NCBI RefSeq assembly: GCF_013364155.1
Contig: NZ_CP054916.1
Span: forward strand, 9,206,001-9,270,000
DNA: 64,000 nt
From: Streptomyces sp. NA02950
GTDB taxonomy: Bacteria; Actinomycetota; Actinomycetes; Streptomycetales; Streptomycetaceae
Direction: 5' to 3'
The notes under the pieces were generated by a model. That model saw only the letters and a list, made by a program, of their open reading frames with translations. It was not told the DNA's origin and ran no database searches. The position numbers were made by a program, and so were the translations under genes. Each line of letters starts with the position of its first letter. Within the stretch, counting starts at the first letter, position 1. This document shows positions 26,558 to 36,237 of this stretch, in pieces.

Positions 26558-27645
26558 CAGAAGACCACCACCGAGCGGAGCACGTCGCCGCTGTGCATAC
26601 GCTCGAAGGCCTTGTCGACTTCGTCCAGCGCGATGGTCTCGGTGACGAAGGCGTCCAGGTCCAAACGGCCCTGCAAGTACAGGTCGATCAGCATCGGGAA
26701 GTCCCGGGAGGGAAGGCAGTCGCCGTACCACGACGACTTCAGCGTGCCGCCTCGCCCGAAGACATCCAGCAGCGGTAGTTCGAGTTTCATCTCCGGGGTG
26801 GGTACGCCGACCAGCACGACCGTGCCGGCCAGGTCGCGGGCGTAGAAGGCCTGCTGGTACGTCTCCGGGCGGCCGACCGCCTCGATCACCACATCCGCGC
26901 CGAAACCGCCGGTCAGGTCACGGACCGCCTCCGTCATGTCGACGGCCTTCGAGTTCACCGTATGGGTGGCGCCGATGCTCTGGGCCGTCGCGAGCTTGCG
27001 GTCGTCGATGTCAACCGCGATGATCTTCGACGCTCCCGCGAGCTTCGCCCCGGCAATCGCCGCGTCGCCAACGCCGCCGCAGCCGATCACGGCGACCGTG
27101 TCTCCGCGGCCGACGCCACCGGTGTTGATCGCGGCGCCGATACCGGCCATCACTCCGCAGCCCAGCAGCCCGGCCACGGCCGGTGATGCCTGCGGGTCGA
27201 CCTTGGTGCACTGCCCAGCAGCGACCAGGGTCTTCTCGGCAAAGGCGCCGATGCCCAGGGCCGGCGACAGTTCCTGACCGGTGGCGGCGAGGGTCATTTT
27301 CTGCCGAGCGTTGTGCGTGTTGAAGCAGTACCAGGGACGCCCACGCAGACAGGCGCGGCACTGCCCGCAGACCGCCCGCCAGTTGAGGATCACGAAGTCC
27401 CCGGGCGCGACCTCGGTGACGCCTTCGCCGACCGACTCCACCACGCCGGCGGCCTCGTGGCCGAGTAGGAACGGGAAGTCGTCGCTGATGCCGCCTTCCC
27501 GGTAGTGCAAGTCCGTGTGACACACCCCGCAGGCCTGCACTCTGACGACGGCCTCGCCCGGACCCGGATCCGGAACCACGATTGTCTCGGTCTGTACCGG
27601 CGAACCTTTGGCGCGGGCGATGACCGCGCGTACTTCCTGTGCCAT
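26557..27645 (-). CDS. mscR: S-(hydroxymethyl)mycothiol dehydrogenase (mycothiol-dependent formaldehyde dehydrogenase)
   Basis: This is a 362-residue zinc-dependent class III-like alcohol dehydrogenase. It has the catalytic zinc motif [14 protein letters not shown] with [15 protein letters not shown], four structural-zinc cysteines in [15 protein letters not shown], and the NAD fold [15 protein letters not shown]. It oxidises the formaldehyde-mycothiol adduct to S-formylmycothiol. The ATG at 27645 follows GGAATTGAGG. Presence in a tryptophan-catabolic operon beside an amine oxidase implies that the pathway releases formaldehyde, as N-demethylation would. Confidence 0.9.
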   Translation of the reverse strand: MAQEVRAVIARAKGSPVQTETIVVPDPGPGEAVVRVQACGVCHTDLHYREGGISDDFPFLLGHEAAGVVESVGEGVTEVAPGDFVILNWRAVCGQCRACLRGRPWYCFNTHNARQKMTLAATGQELSPALGIGAFAEKTLVAAGQCTKVDPQASPAVAGLLGCGVMAGIGAAINTGGVGRGDTVAVIGCGGVGDAAIAGAKLAGASKIIAVDIDDRKLATAQSIGATHTVNSKAVDMTEAVRDLTGGFGADVVIEAVGRPETYQQAFYARDLAGTVVLVGVPTPEMKLELPLLDVFGRGGTLKSSWYGDCLPSRDFPMLIDLYLQGRLDLDAFVTETIALDEVDKAFERMHSGDVLRSVVVF

Positions 27646-27686
27646 AACCTCAATTCCTTTACTGATTTGACTTGTCCGCCACCGTG

Positions 27687-28049
27687 TCAGGCCGTGTACA
27701 CGACGAAGACCTTGCGCAGACGCTCGTGTATGGTCCAGATCCCGCGCCATCCGAGCGGGAAGTAAGCGGTGTCACCCGCGGTGAGCTCGACGGGCTCCTC
27801 TCCATCGCGGACGACGGTCATCCGGCCGTGGACAACGGTGATGACCTCACCGCGGGTGCTGAACTCCCACCGAGAGGTCCCTGGCTCGGACTCCCAGGTG
27901 CCAGAGATGATCCCCTTCGTCTGGTCCGTGAAGAACACGCGGCTGCGCACGGTGATCTCGCCGGAGAGCGGCTCCGCGCTCGGAGGCGCGAGCACGCTCT
28001 CGTCCAACTCGGCCGAGGGGATGTCGAGACAACGGAAGGTGACAGTCAC
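27687..28049 (-). CDS. small cupin-domain protein
   Basis: The 120-residue single cupin belongs to the DUF861/ureidoglycine-aminohydrolase-like group: [34 protein letters not shown], then [22 protein letters not shown]. In these proteins the first metal motif is often incomplete, as here, where no HxH is present. Start GTG at 28049 with AAAGGA upstream. It lies between tryptophan dioxygenase and mscR in one operon. Its job is unknown; it might replace the missing kynurenine formamidase only if its fold allowed it, and nothing in the sequence supports that. Confidence 0.75.
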   Translation of the reverse strand: MTVTFRCLDIPSAELDESVLAPPSAEPLSGEITVRSRVFFTDQTKGIISGTWESEPGTSRWEFSTRGEVITVVHGRMTVVRDGEEPVELTAGDTAYFPLGWRGIWTIHERLRKVFVVYTA

Positions 28050-28116
28050 AGGAGGGTCCTTTCAGTCAGGAGACGAGCGGGAGGATGGCTCGAATGGACG
28101 GCAACACGCCGACGCG

Positions 28117-28986
28117 TCAGCCGACCTCGGTGCGCACGGCGAGTACTTCGGGGAAGAAGGTCAGATCGAGCGCGGCCTTCAGAAAGGCCACCCCGCTGGA
28201 CCCACCGGTACCCCGCTTGAAGCCGATGATCCGCGTTACCACCTTCAGATGGCGGAAGCGCCAGAGCTGGAAGCTCTCCTCGATGTCGACGAGTTCCTCG
28301 CAGGCCTCGTAGGCTTCCCAGTGGGCCTCGGGGTTGTCGTAGATCTCCTTCAGCACGGGGAGCAGACCGTCGTGGAACCCATGTGCACGGGTGACGTCCC
28401 GTTCCAACAGCTCCTCGGGGACCGGGTGCCCGGCGCGGGCGAGGTAGCGGAGGAACTCGTCGTACAGGCTGGGCAGACGCAAGGATTCCTCCAGCGCGTC
28501 GCACGCCTCCGGGTCGTGCGCGAAGACCTGGTTCATCTGCCCGTTCTTGTTGCCGAGAAGGAACTCCACGATCCGGTACTGCGCGGACTGGAAGCCGGAG
28601 GCATGCCCTAGTGCGCCGCGGAACTGGGCGTACTCACTCGGCGTGAGAGTGGCCAGCACGGCCCATTGTTCGACGAGCTGCCGTTGGATGTGCTTGACGC
28701 GGGCGAGGGACTTCAGCGCGGGCCGTAGATCGTCGGAAGCCAGCCGGCGCATGGCCTGGCGCAGCTCATGGATCACGAGCTTGAACCACAGCTCCGAGGT
28801 CTGGTGCTGGATGATGAACAGGAGTTCGTCGTGGTGCGGCGGATTGCTCAAGGGCTGCTGCGCGGACAGCAACCGGTCGAGTCGCAGGTAGCCACCGTAC
28901 GTGGTCTCCTTGTGCAGGTTGGTGTAGATGCCCTGCTCGATCTCTCGGGTGTTGTGCCGTGAAGCCGGCTCGGACCGCTGGCTCAT
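28117..28986 (-). CDS. kynA: tryptophan 2,3-dioxygenase
   Basis: This is a 289-residue haem enzyme that opens the indole ring of L-tryptophan to N-formylkynurenine. The active-site stretches are all present: [20 protein letters not shown] (Phe and His of the substrate pocket), [17 protein letters not shown] (Tyr/Arg region) and the haem-ligand region [12 protein letters not shown] followed by GTGGSSG. I choose the ATG at 28986 because it gives the normal N-terminus; a longer GTG-type start is possible. It is second in the operon after the FAD oxidase. Confidence 0.95.
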   Translation of the reverse strand: MSQRSEPASRHNTREIEQGIYTNLHKETTYGGYLRLDRLLSAQQPLSNPPHHDELLFIIQHQTSELWFKLVIHELRQAMRRLASDDLRPALKSLARVKHIQRQLVEQWAVLATLTPSEYAQFRGALGHASGFQSAQYRIVEFLLGNKNGQMNQVFAHDPEACDALEESLRLPSLYDEFLRYLARAGHPVPEELLERDVTRAHGFHDGLLPVLKEIYDNPEAHWEAYEACEELVDIEESFQLWRFRHLKVVTRIIGFKRGTGGSSGVAFLKAALDLTFFPEVLAVRTEVG

Positions 28987-29036
28987 GGATGCGTCTTCGC
29001 TTTCGTTGTGCGGTGGAGGGACACCCTTACGACAGG

Positions 29037-30341
29037 TCACCCCATGACGCTGAAGCTGCTGTCCTGGTTGATCTGACGACGACGGCTGTAGTGCGACAGA
29101 TCCACCTCATGGCCGGTGCGGGGCAGCTTGACCACGACGGGTTCGGCGTCGTGGTCCTGGCCGTTCTCGCAGGCGTCGATGATGGCCGTCAGGAAGAGCC
29201 CGACCACGGGAGCGTTCTTGAACTGGTTTCCGCTTGTGCCGATCGCCACGTAGTACCCGCGCAGCGCCGTCTTGTCGTAGATCGGGATCCAGTCCTGCGA
29301 GACGTCGTACACGCCGGCGATCCCGCGGGGTGTGTGGGGCACGGTGAGGCTGGGGATACGGCAGGCGGCGCGGTAGAGCTGAGCGTCGTAGACCGCCGTC
29401 GTCGGATGCGGGTTGTAGCTGTCGGGATCATCGAGCCACTCCAGCGGATCGCATTCCGGTTCGGTGCCGCCCACGATGAGACCGCCGCTCGGGGTGCTCC
29501 GGAAGTATGTGCCCAGGTCCGGGTCGGCGACGAGGAGCCCCCTGCCATCCTGGCCGAAGCCGTCGGGTGCACGTACCTCGTGGACCTCCTGGCGCAGCGG
29601 CCGGGTGGAGACGGCGAAGTCCTCGCCCACTCCGGCGAGCGCGTTGACCGCTCCGGAATGCGGCCCTGCCGCATTGATCACGACCGGTGCCGACAACCGG
29701 GTACCGTCGCCGAGGTCGACGCCGGTGACGCGGTCCCGGGCCGTGATGCCCGTCACCTCGGAACGGAATCGGAAGGTGGCTCCGTGGCCCACGGCTGCGG
29801 TCATCAGGTTGCGGGCCGCCAGCTGCGGGTCGTCCACGAAACCGCAGTCAGGGGTCCAGCAACCGGTCAGCTCGCCGGCCGGCTCGTCGAAGAAGGCCTC
29901 GTCAGTGATGGCCTTGGGCGGGTAGTAACGGCCGATGTCCAGCAGCGGCAAGCGCTCTGCCAGCGTCGTCGCGTCCCAGTCCTCGTACGGCACGCCCGCC
30001 CGGTCGAACAGTTCGTACACCGTGGCGCGGTCCTGGCCGGGGGAGTCCAGGAGCAGTCCGCCGGTTCTGATGAACCGGGCGAGCCCCGCCTCGTCGCCAC
30101 CGCCGAGGTGATCACTCCACTGTTCCCAGGCGTGCTTGGACTCCCAGGCGCTGGCGACCCCCGCCCAGGTGGAGTAGTTGAACCGGATGACGGCCGAGGA
30201 CGCGCTGGTGGACCCGCTTCCGGCCGACGGCCCCCGTTCCACCACGCAGACGTGCCGCCCACCGGCTGCCAAGGCATACGCGATGGAGCAGCCCATGACG
30301 CCTGCTCCGATCACCACTGCATCGAAGCTCTGATCGGACAT
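29037..30341 (-). CDS. FAD-dependent amine oxidase of the DAO/sarcosine-oxidase-beta type
   Basis: The 434-residue protein has an N-terminal FAD fold ([28 protein letters not shown]) and a DAO domain ([68 protein letters not shown]). Relatives oxidise N-methylated glycine or other secondary amines, releasing formaldehyde or an aldehyde. The ATG at 30341 follows AAAGGA. It is first in the operon with tryptophan dioxygenase, mscR and kynureninase. That makes an N-methyl amino acid a plausible substrate (inference). No covalent-flavin Cys is obvious. Confidence 0.8.
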   Translation of the reverse strand: MSDQSFDAVVIGAGVMGCSIAYALAAGGRHVCVVERGPSAGSGSTSASSAVIRFNYSTWAGVASAWESKHAWEQWSDHLGGGDEAGLARFIRTGGLLLDSPGQDRATVYELFDRAGVPYEDWDATTLAERLPLLDIGRYYPPKAITDEAFFDEPAGELTGCWTPDCGFVDDPQLAARNLMTAAVGHGATFRFRSEVTGITARDRVTGVDLGDGTRLSAPVVINAAGPHSGAVNALAGVGEDFAVSTRPLRQEVHEVRAPDGFGQDGRGLLVADPDLGTYFRSTPSGGLIVGGTEPECDPLEWLDDPDSYNPHPTTAVYDAQLYRAACRIPSLTVPHTPRGIAGVYDVSQDWIPIYDKTALRGYYVAIGTSGNQFKNAPVVGLFLTAIIDACENGQDHDAEPVVVKLPRTGHEVDLSHYSRRRQINQDSSFSVMG

Positions 30342-30926
30342 CGCGTTCCTTTCGGAAAGACGAGGACGGGTAAAAAACCGCCGAAAATAGGGTCTCTGTG
30401 GATTCCGCAATCAGACGGTGACGCCACCAAGCAGTCCGGGCTGCTTTATTACGACCGCGTGATGCTCTACGAACACGCCTCTGAGTGATGAGTATGCTCA
30501 CGCTCATAACGGAATAGAATCAACGGTTGTCGAGGCTTCTTCCCGGCGATGTTCTACATCTGTCGGAAGCGCGGTGCGGAAGGTGCCGGTCAGGCGGACC
30601 AGCGTCAATCCCGGATGTGTCCGGGCCTGCTCTCTTCGTCGTTGTGCTGGTCGGCAGGGCTGAGACCGGCGGCGGCGATCCGTTGCCCATCGCCTGCGGC
30701 ACGCCGGGCTGGGCCGGGCGGACTCTCCCCCGCCCTTCCTCCCCGCTCTGCGAGCATGCTGAGCGCAAGGCAGGCGCCGCGAAGATCCATTTCGGGACGA
30801 GGGGCCGACCGAGACCAGGTATGCCCAGCCTGAACGTGTCGAGGCGCGGCTTACCGAAGCGCTCCGGACACGGAGTGCAACCGAAAAGCTGTTCACCCAC
30901 GGGGTGACCCATGGTAGAAATGTCAC
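30342..30926. other. divergent promoter region between the amine-oxidase operon and the SpoIIE phosphatase
   Basis: I see no reliable gene in these 585 bases. They contain an inverted repeat TGAGTATGCTCA (30489-30500) and the motif CTACATCTGTCGGA (30554-30567), which also occurs upstream of the Rieske and ABC-importer operons. Confidence 0.5.
30554..30567. promoter_or_regulatory. ACATCTGTCG motif, copy 1
   Basis: CTACATCTGTCGGA shares ten identical bases (ACATCTGTCG) with the copies at 46810 and 49629. The arms TACA/TGTC suggest an imperfect palindrome with a TC centre. It lies 213 bases before the amine-oxidase start. Confidence 0.5.
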
Positions 30927-33668
30927 ATGAGGCGGCTTTTCTGCCTTTCACGGGGCCGGGCAAACCACGTCGGAGCCAAGGCTTCGCCGACAGGGCCCCC
31001 GCACCGATTCCCACTGAGTCCGCGCAGCGTCGCGGGTCAGGTGTTCATGTTGCAGCTGGTGCTCGTATTGCTGCTGGGGCTGGCGGCGGCGGCTGCCCTC
31101 GTGCTGCAGGCCCGCAACGAAACCATGCATGAGGCGCGGGCACGTTCACTCGTCGGCGCTGAGACCTTCGCTCACGCCCCGGGAACGCTGGCCGCGATGA
31201 AGTCCGCCCATCCCAGTGCCTTGCTGCAACCGCGTGCCGAGCAGGCGCGGAAGGCCTCGGGACTCGACTACATCGTTGCGTACAATCCAGCCGGTATCCG
31301 CTGGACTCACCCCGACCCGAGTCTGATCGGCAAGCACGTGATTGGTCACGCCGACGAGGCGTATGCCGGGCATACGCAGAGGTCCATGTACATCACACCG
31401 GTGGGACCAGTGGTGGATACGACCGTTCCTGTCTTCAACTCCAAGGGCAGGATGGTCGGGCTGGTGTCGGCCGGAATCAATGTCACGAACGTGAACGCGC
31501 GGGTGAGTGAGCAACTGCCGCTTCTGCTTGGTTCTGCTGCTGGCGCACTGGTGCTGGTCTCGGCCGGGGCGACGTTGGTGGGTCGTCGGCTGCAGCGGCA
31601 GACGCACGGCCTGGAGCCCGCCGAGCTGAGGAGAATGTACGAGCACCACGACGCGGTGCTGCACGCCGCGCGGGAAGGTGTGTTGATCGTCGCGGATGAC
31701 GGGCTGCTGCTGCTGGCCAACGACGAGGCGCGGCGCCTGCTCGCCCTGCCCACGGACGCTGAGATGCGCAACGTCGCCGACCTGGGTCTGGACCCACCCA
31801 TCGCCGAACTGCTGGTGTCCGGTCGGGTGGCCAACGACGAGATCTTCCCGGCGGGTGACCGCATGGTGGCGGTGAACGCCCGGAGGACCGCACCTTACGG
31901 CGGTCCGGGCGGGAGCATGGTGACGCTCCGCGACACGACGGAACTGCAGGCCCTGTCCGGCAAGGCCGCAGCGGCACAGCGCCGCCTGGGGCTGCTGTGC
32001 GACGCCGGGACGAAGATCGGCACAAGCCTTGACGTGGTACGGACCGCCGAGGAGCTGACGCGGTTCGCGGTCCCCAGGTTCGCCGACTACGCCACCGTTG
32101 ATCTTGTCGAACCGGTTCTCCAGGGTGGTGACCCGGTGGGCACGGCAATGCGTCGAGCGGCTGTCAGCGGCATCCAGGAGGAGCATCCTCTTTTCCCGGT
32201 GGGCAAGGTGATCGAGTTCGGTCCAGGAACTCCTCAGGCGGTCGGCTTCGGCACCGGGGAGCCGGTACTCGAGGCCGACATGCCCTCTTTCACTGGATGG
32301 CAGAAGCATGATCCCGACAGAGCCCGGCGGCTCGTCGGCTTCGGCATCCACTCGATGATCGTCGTGCCGCTGCGTGCGCGCGGTGTGCTGATGGGCGTGG
32401 CCAGCTTCTTTCGGTCAGGGCAGGCCCCGCCGTTCGAGCAGCAGGATGTTTCGATCGCCGAGGAGCTGGTGGGCCGGACCGCGGTGGCTGTCGACAACGC
32501 CCGCCGTTACACCCGCGAGCACACGATGGCCGTCACCTTGCAGCGCAGCCTGCTGCCCCGCGAGCTGCCCGAGCAGTCCGCCCTCGACGTGGCTCACTGC
32601 TATCTGCCCGCGCAGGCCGGGGTGGGTGGTGACTGGTTCGATGTGATCCCGCTGCCTGGTGCGCGGGTGGCGTTGACCGTAGGCGATGTGGTCGGCCACG
32701 GGCTGCACGCGGCCGCAACGATGGGCCGTCTGCGCACCGCGATTCACAATTTCTCGGCCCTCGACCTGTCCCCCGACGAGCTCCTGGCCCACCTTGACGA
32801 ACTGGCCGCCCGGAGCGACAGTGACGCGGCCGCCGGTAGCGGTGGCGACGGCGATGGGCAGGGCGACAACGTCACAGGGGCCACCTGCCTGTACGCCGTC
32901 TACGACCCGGTCGCGAGGCAGGCTACGGTGGCAACGGCGGGCCACTTCGGACCGGCCCTTGTGCTCCCGGACGGCACCGTCTCCTTCCCGGACGTGCCCG
33001 TCTCCCCGCCGTTGGGCCTGGGCGGCAGCCTGCCGGTGGAAGCGGCCGAGCTCCATCTGCCGGAGGGGTCGAAGCTGGTGCTGTTCACCGACGGGCTTAT
33101 CGAGGACCGCGACCGCGACATCGACACGGGCCTGGAGCTGCTGCGTTCCGCTCTGGGCACCGGTGCGGACCGCGACCCGCAGGAGACCTGCGCTGCCGTG
33201 TTGGACGCCGCGCTGCCTGCTCGTCCCAGCGACGACATCGCGCTGCTGGTGGCCCGTACCCGGGTACTGGATCCGGACCGGGTCGCCGAGTGGGACGTCT
33301 CCCCCGAGCCGGCGGCCGTGTCTCCCGTCCGATCCGCGTGCGCTCGCGCACTGGACGGTTGGGGGCTGGAGGAGATCGGGTATGTCACGGAGCTCATTGT
33401 CAGTGAACTGATCACCAACGCCATCCGCTACGGCACCCAACCCATCAGGGTCCGCCTGATCTACGACCGCAAGCTCATCTGCGAGGTCTCCGACGGCAGC
33501 AGTACCTCGCCGCATCTACGGCGTGCGGCCACTACCGACGAGGGTGGCCGCGGCCTGTTCCTCGTCGCCCAGCTGGCCGAACGCTGGGGCACCCGCTACA
33601 CGGCGCGCGGCAAGGTCATCTGGACCGAACAACCGCTCTGGGACAGTGAGCTCGAAGGGCGCGTCTGA
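30927..33668 (+). CDS. multidomain sensor phosphatase (Cache-PAS-GAF-SpoIIE-HATPase)
   Basis: The protein has 913 residues. A membrane helix (about 38-60) and a second (about 205-225) flank an extracytoplasmic sensor of the CitA/DcuS Cache type (GLDYIVAYNPAGIRWTHPDPSLIGK). Next come a PAS domain (AAREGVLIVADDGLLLLANDEARRLL) and a GAF domain. A PP2C-type SpoIIE phosphatase follows (AGVGGDWFDVIPLPGARVALTVGDVVGHGL, ATAGHFGPALVL, FTDGLIE), then a C-terminal anti-sigma-like HATPase (TELIVSELITNAIRYG, GGRGLFLVAQLAERWG). Such proteins control anti-sigma antagonists in response to a ligand. The start is uncertain; no good ribosome site is seen at 30927. It is divergent from the tryptophan operon. Confidence 0.88.
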   Translation: MRRLFCLSRGRANHVGAKASPTGPPHRFPLSPRSVAGQVFMLQLVLVLLLGLAAAAALVLQARNETMHEARARSLVGAETFAHAPGTLAAMKSAHPSALLQPRAEQARKASGLDYIVAYNPAGIRWTHPDPSLIGKHVIGHADEAYAGHTQRSMYITPVGPVVDTTVPVFNSKGRMVGLVSAGINVTNVNARVSEQLPLLLGSAAGALVLVSAGATLVGRRLQRQTHGLEPAELRRMYEHHDAVLHAAREGVLIVADDGLLLLANDEARRLLALPTDAEMRNVADLGLDPPIAELLVSGRVANDEIFPAGDRMVAVNARRTAPYGGPGGSMVTLRDTTELQALSGKAAAAQRRLGLLCDAGTKIGTSLDVVRTAEELTRFAVPRFADYATVDLVEPVLQGGDPVGTAMRRAAVSGIQEEHPLFPVGKVIEFGPGTPQAVGFGTGEPVLEADMPSFTGWQKHDPDRARRLVGFGIHSMIVVPLRARGVLMGVASFFRSGQAPPFEQQDVSIAEELVGRTAVAVDNARRYTREHTMAVTLQRSLLPRELPEQSALDVAHCYLPAQAGVGGDWFDVIPLPGARVALTVGDVVGHGLHAAATMGRLRTAIHNFSALDLSPDELLAHLDELAARSDSDAAAGSGGDGDGQGDNVTGATCLYAVYDPVARQATVATAGHFGPALVLPDGTVSFPDVPVSPPLGLGGSLPVEAAELHLPEGSKLVLFTDGLIEDRDRDIDTGLELLRSALGTGADRDPQETCAAVLDAALPARPSDDIALLVARTRVLDPDRVAEWDVSPEPAAVSPVRSACARALDGWGLEEIGYVTELIVSELITNAIRYGTQPIRVRLIYDRKLICEVSDGSSTSPHLRRAATTDEGGRGLFLVAQLAERWGTRYTARGKVIWTEQPLWDSELEGRV

Positions 33669-33750
33669 ACGCAGGGCCCGATCCTCGATACGCCGGGGAT
33701 GGTTCAATCGACAGCTGCCCACGCCGCACCGCCGGAAACACGTTCGGGTG

Positions 33751-33765
33751 TCCCCCGACGGGGGA
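33751..33765. terminator. short hairpin between convergent genes
   Basis: TCCCCC and GGGGGA form a 6-bp stem with a 3-base loop in the 191-base gap between the SpoIIE gene and etfA, which converge. It is a weak candidate for a shared terminator. Confidence 0.3.
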
Positions 33766-33859
33766 AACGCCTGCACGCGCGGCTTCGGTCGTCTTGGTGA
33801 AGCCATCGGTGGGCACGGACCCGGCGCATCAGTGAGGGGTCCCACCGCCTCCGCCGCGG

Positions 33860-34822
33860 TCAATCCTTGCGGGCGTTGATCTCCTCGGTCAGCTGGGGGA
33901 CGACGTCGAACAGGTCGCCGACGACGCCGTAGTCGACCAGATCGAAGATCGGGGCCTCCGGGTCCTTGTTGACCGCCACGATCGTCCTGGAGGTCTGCAT
34001 GCCGGCGCGGTGCTGGATCGCCCCGGAGATGCCGTTGGCGATGTAGAGCTGCGGCGAGACGGACTTGCCGGTCTGGCCGACCTGGTTGGTGTGCGGATAC
34101 CACCCCACGTCGACCGCGGCACGCGAGGCACCCACGGCCGCGCCGAGGGAGTCGGCGAGCGCCTCGATGATCGCGAAGTTCTCCGCGCTGCCCACGCCAC
34201 GGCCACCGGAGACGACGATCGCGGCCTCGGCCAGCTCTGGACGGCCCGTGGACTCACGCGCCGTCCGGCCGGTGATCTTCGTGCCGGTCGCCTTCTCGGA
34301 GAAGGACACGGACAGTGCCTCGACCACGCCCGCAGCCGGAGCGGCCTCTATCGCGGCCGAGTTCGGCTTGACGGTGATGACCGGCGTACCCTTGGACACC
34401 CGGGTCTTCGTGGTGAAGGAGGCAGCGAACACCGACTGGGACGCCACCGGGCCCTCCTCGCCGATTTCCACATCGATGGCGTCGGTGATGATGCCCGCGC
34501 CGATGCGCAGGGCCAGACGGGCGGCGATCTCCTTGCCCTCCGCGCAGGACGGGACGAGGACGGCAGCCGGGCAGACGGCCTCGTAGGCGGCCTGCAACGC
34601 GTCAACCTTCGGCACGACCAGATACTCGGCGTACTCGGGAGCGTCGTGGGTCAGCACCTTGGCCGCGCCGTGCTCGATGAGGACGGCGGCGGTGTCGGCC
34701 GCACCGGCGCCCAGGGCGACGGCGACAGGTTCGCCGAGGCGGCGGGCCAGTGTGAGAAGCTCCAGGGTGGGTTTGCGGACGGAGCCGTCCACGTGGTCGA
34801 CATGGACGAGAACTTCAGCCAT
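33860..34822 (-). CDS. etfA: electron transfer flavoprotein, alpha subunit
   Basis: The 320-residue protein has the N-terminal ETF domain and the C-terminal FAD-binding signature ([74 protein letters not shown]). With EtfB it carries electrons from flavin dehydrogenases to the quinone pool. It ends the leftward aryl-CoA operon, 138 bases after etfB. Start ATG at 34822. No acyl-CoA dehydrogenase is in the operon, so the electron donor is unclear. Confidence 0.93.
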   Translation of the reverse strand: MAEVLVHVDHVDGSVRKPTLELLTLARRLGEPVAVALGAGAADTAAVLIEHGAAKVLTHDAPEYAEYLVVPKVDALQAAYEAVCPAAVLVPSCAEGKEIAARLALRIGAGIITDAIDVEIGEEGPVASQSVFAASFTTKTRVSKGTPVITVKPNSAAIEAAPAAGVVEALSVSFSEKATGTKITGRTARESTGRPELAEAAIVVSGGRGVGSAENFAIIEALADSLGAAVGASRAAVDVGWYPHTNQVGQTGKSVSPQLYIANGISGAIQHRAGMQTSRTIVAVNKDPEAPIFDLVDYGVVGDLFDVVPQLTEEINARKD

Positions 34823-34960
34823 AGGAATGGTTCTCCCAGCGGAATTGCGAATCCTTAAGGAACGGATAGGGTAAAAGAAGTTTCGAAAGGAGACGGAAAA
34901 GAAAAGGAGCCTTCGAATAGGCCGCCCATCCCTCAGATGGACTTCCGGCTCGCGAGACGG

Positions 34961-35740
34961 CTATATGAACCTGCGCTCCGCGAGGAAGGAAGCGAGTTCC
35001 CTTCCGCCCTCGCCCTCGTCCTTGACGATGGTGCCCACGGCGCGAGCCGGAGAATCCGTGGCGGAGTCCATCGTGGTGTAGGCACCCTCGAGACCGACTT
35101 CCTCCGCCTCGATGTCCAGGTCGGACAGGTCCCAGGACTCCACCGGCTTCTTCTTGGCCGCGGTGATGCCCTTGAACGACGGATAACGCGCCTCACCCGA
35201 CTGGTCAGTCACCGACACCACGGCCGGCAGGGACGCCTGGAGTTGCTCGGAGGCCACGTCCCCGTCGCGGCGGCCCCTGACCTTGCCTGCCTCGACGGAC
35301 ACCTCCGACAGGAGGGTCACCTGCGGGACGCCCAGGCGCTCCGCCAGCAGCGCCGGAACGACGCCCATGCTGCCGTCCGTCGACGCCATGCCGCAGATCA
35401 CCAGGTCGTAGCCGGCCTTGGTGATCGCCCTGGCGAGTACCAACGAGGTGCCGATCGCGTCCGTGCCGTGCAGATCGGCATCCTCGACGTGGATCGCCTT
35501 GTCGGCACCCATCGACAGCGCCTTGCGCAGCGCCTCCTTCGCGTCCTCAGGACCCACCGTCAACGCGGTGACTTCGGCGTCATCCGCGTCCTCTGCAATC
35601 TGTAGTGCCTGCTCGACCGCGTACTCGTCCAGCTCGGAGAGCAGGCCGTCCACGTCGTCCCGGTCGATGGTCAGGTCATCGGCGAAGTGCCGGTCGCCAG
35701 TGGCGTCGGGCACGTACTTCACAGTGACAACGATCCTCAA
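34961..35740 (-). CDS. etfB: electron transfer flavoprotein, beta subunit
   Basis: The 259-residue protein has the AMP-binding ETF beta signatures: IVVTVKYVPDATGDRHF, DEYAVEQALQIAED, ICGMASTDGSMGVVPALLAERLGVPQVTL, and YPSFKGITAAKKKP. I choose the TTG at 35740, which overlaps the thioesterase stop (TTGA), follows AGGAGA, and gives the family N-terminus. A farther ATG at 35767 would add nine residues. It is translationally coupled to the thioesterase gene, and its partner etfA follows. Confidence 0.92.
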   Translation of the reverse strand: MRIVVTVKYVPDATGDRHFADDLTIDRDDVDGLLSELDEYAVEQALQIAEDADDAEVTALTVGPEDAKEALRKALSMGADKAIHVEDADLHGTDAIGTSLVLARAITKAGYDLVICGMASTDGSMGVVPALLAERLGVPQVTLLSEVSVEAGKVRGRRDGDVASEQLQASLPAVVSVTDQSGEARYPSFKGITAAKKKPVESWDLSDLDIEAEEVGLEGAYTTMDSATDSPARAVGTIVKDEGEGGRELASFLAERRFI

Positions 35741-36237
35741 GTTCTCTCCTGTTGAGTTGAGTGGCATCGGCAAGTGGACTCGGACTGGGTGTGATTTCTG
35801 AGTGCGGTCATCCACTCCTTGGGCCAGGGAGCACTGGTGGGCTCACCGCCAGGTAGGACGTGCACCACGATGTACCGGCCCGACGCTGCGAGCCGGCGCG
35901 GTTGGCGGTCGGTCTCCTCGCCCCAGACCGCGAACCGGAAGGTCATCGACGACGTGCCGATGTGCTCCACGCTGAGGTCCGTCGTCACCTCCTGCCCGAA
36001 CCAGAGCGGGGACACGAAGTTGACCTCATGGCGCACCCGCGGTGCGGCACCGAAATAGCCGGCGACGCCACGCTCGCGCATCAACGCCGCCTCGGCCGCC
36101 TCCACGAACCGCACGATCGCCGTGTTGTGGTGATGACCGCCGGCGTCGGTGTCCGACCACTGCACGCGGGACCGGTGGACGACACGGGCGAAGCCGCCGG
36201 TGTCGTCCACCGCGTCAGGAGACGGGGGCCGGTTCAC
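35737..36237 (-). CDS. hotdog-fold acyl-CoA thioesterase (4HBT/YbgC type)
   Basis: The 166-residue protein has the 4-hydroxybenzoyl-CoA-thioesterase pattern: VQWSDTDAGGHHHNTAIVRFVEAAEAALMRE, with the catalytic Asp in DTDAGGH, and VNFVSPLWFGQEVTTDLSVEHIG. It hydrolyses an aromatic or acyl-CoA. It overlaps the monooxygenase gene by 23 bases and etfB by 4. In this setting its likely role is to release the free hydroxylated aromatic acid after ring hydroxylation of the CoA ester (inference). Start GTG at 36237. Confidence 0.85.
   Translation of the reverse strand: MNRPPSPDAVDDTGGFARVVHRSRVQWSDTDAGGHHHNTAIVRFVEAAEAALMRERGVAGYFGAAPRVRHEVNFVSPLWFGQEVTTDLSVEHIGTSSMTFRFAVWGEETDRQPRRLAASGRYIVVHVLPGGEPTSAPWPKEWMTALRNHTQSESTCRCHSTQQERT

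Noticed and set aside
28959..30488. 509-codon plus-strand frame opposite the amine oxidase
   Set aside because: No recognisable domain; the reverse strand has FAD motifs throughout.
30489..30500. TGAGTATGCTCA as an operator of its own
   Set aside because: The arms are only four bases and a single copy was seen; it may be chance.
30527..30907. Possible 126-codon gene in the region upstream of the SpoIIE gene
   Set aside because: No ribosome site, no family similarity that I recognise, and it overlaps the shared motif and promoter region.
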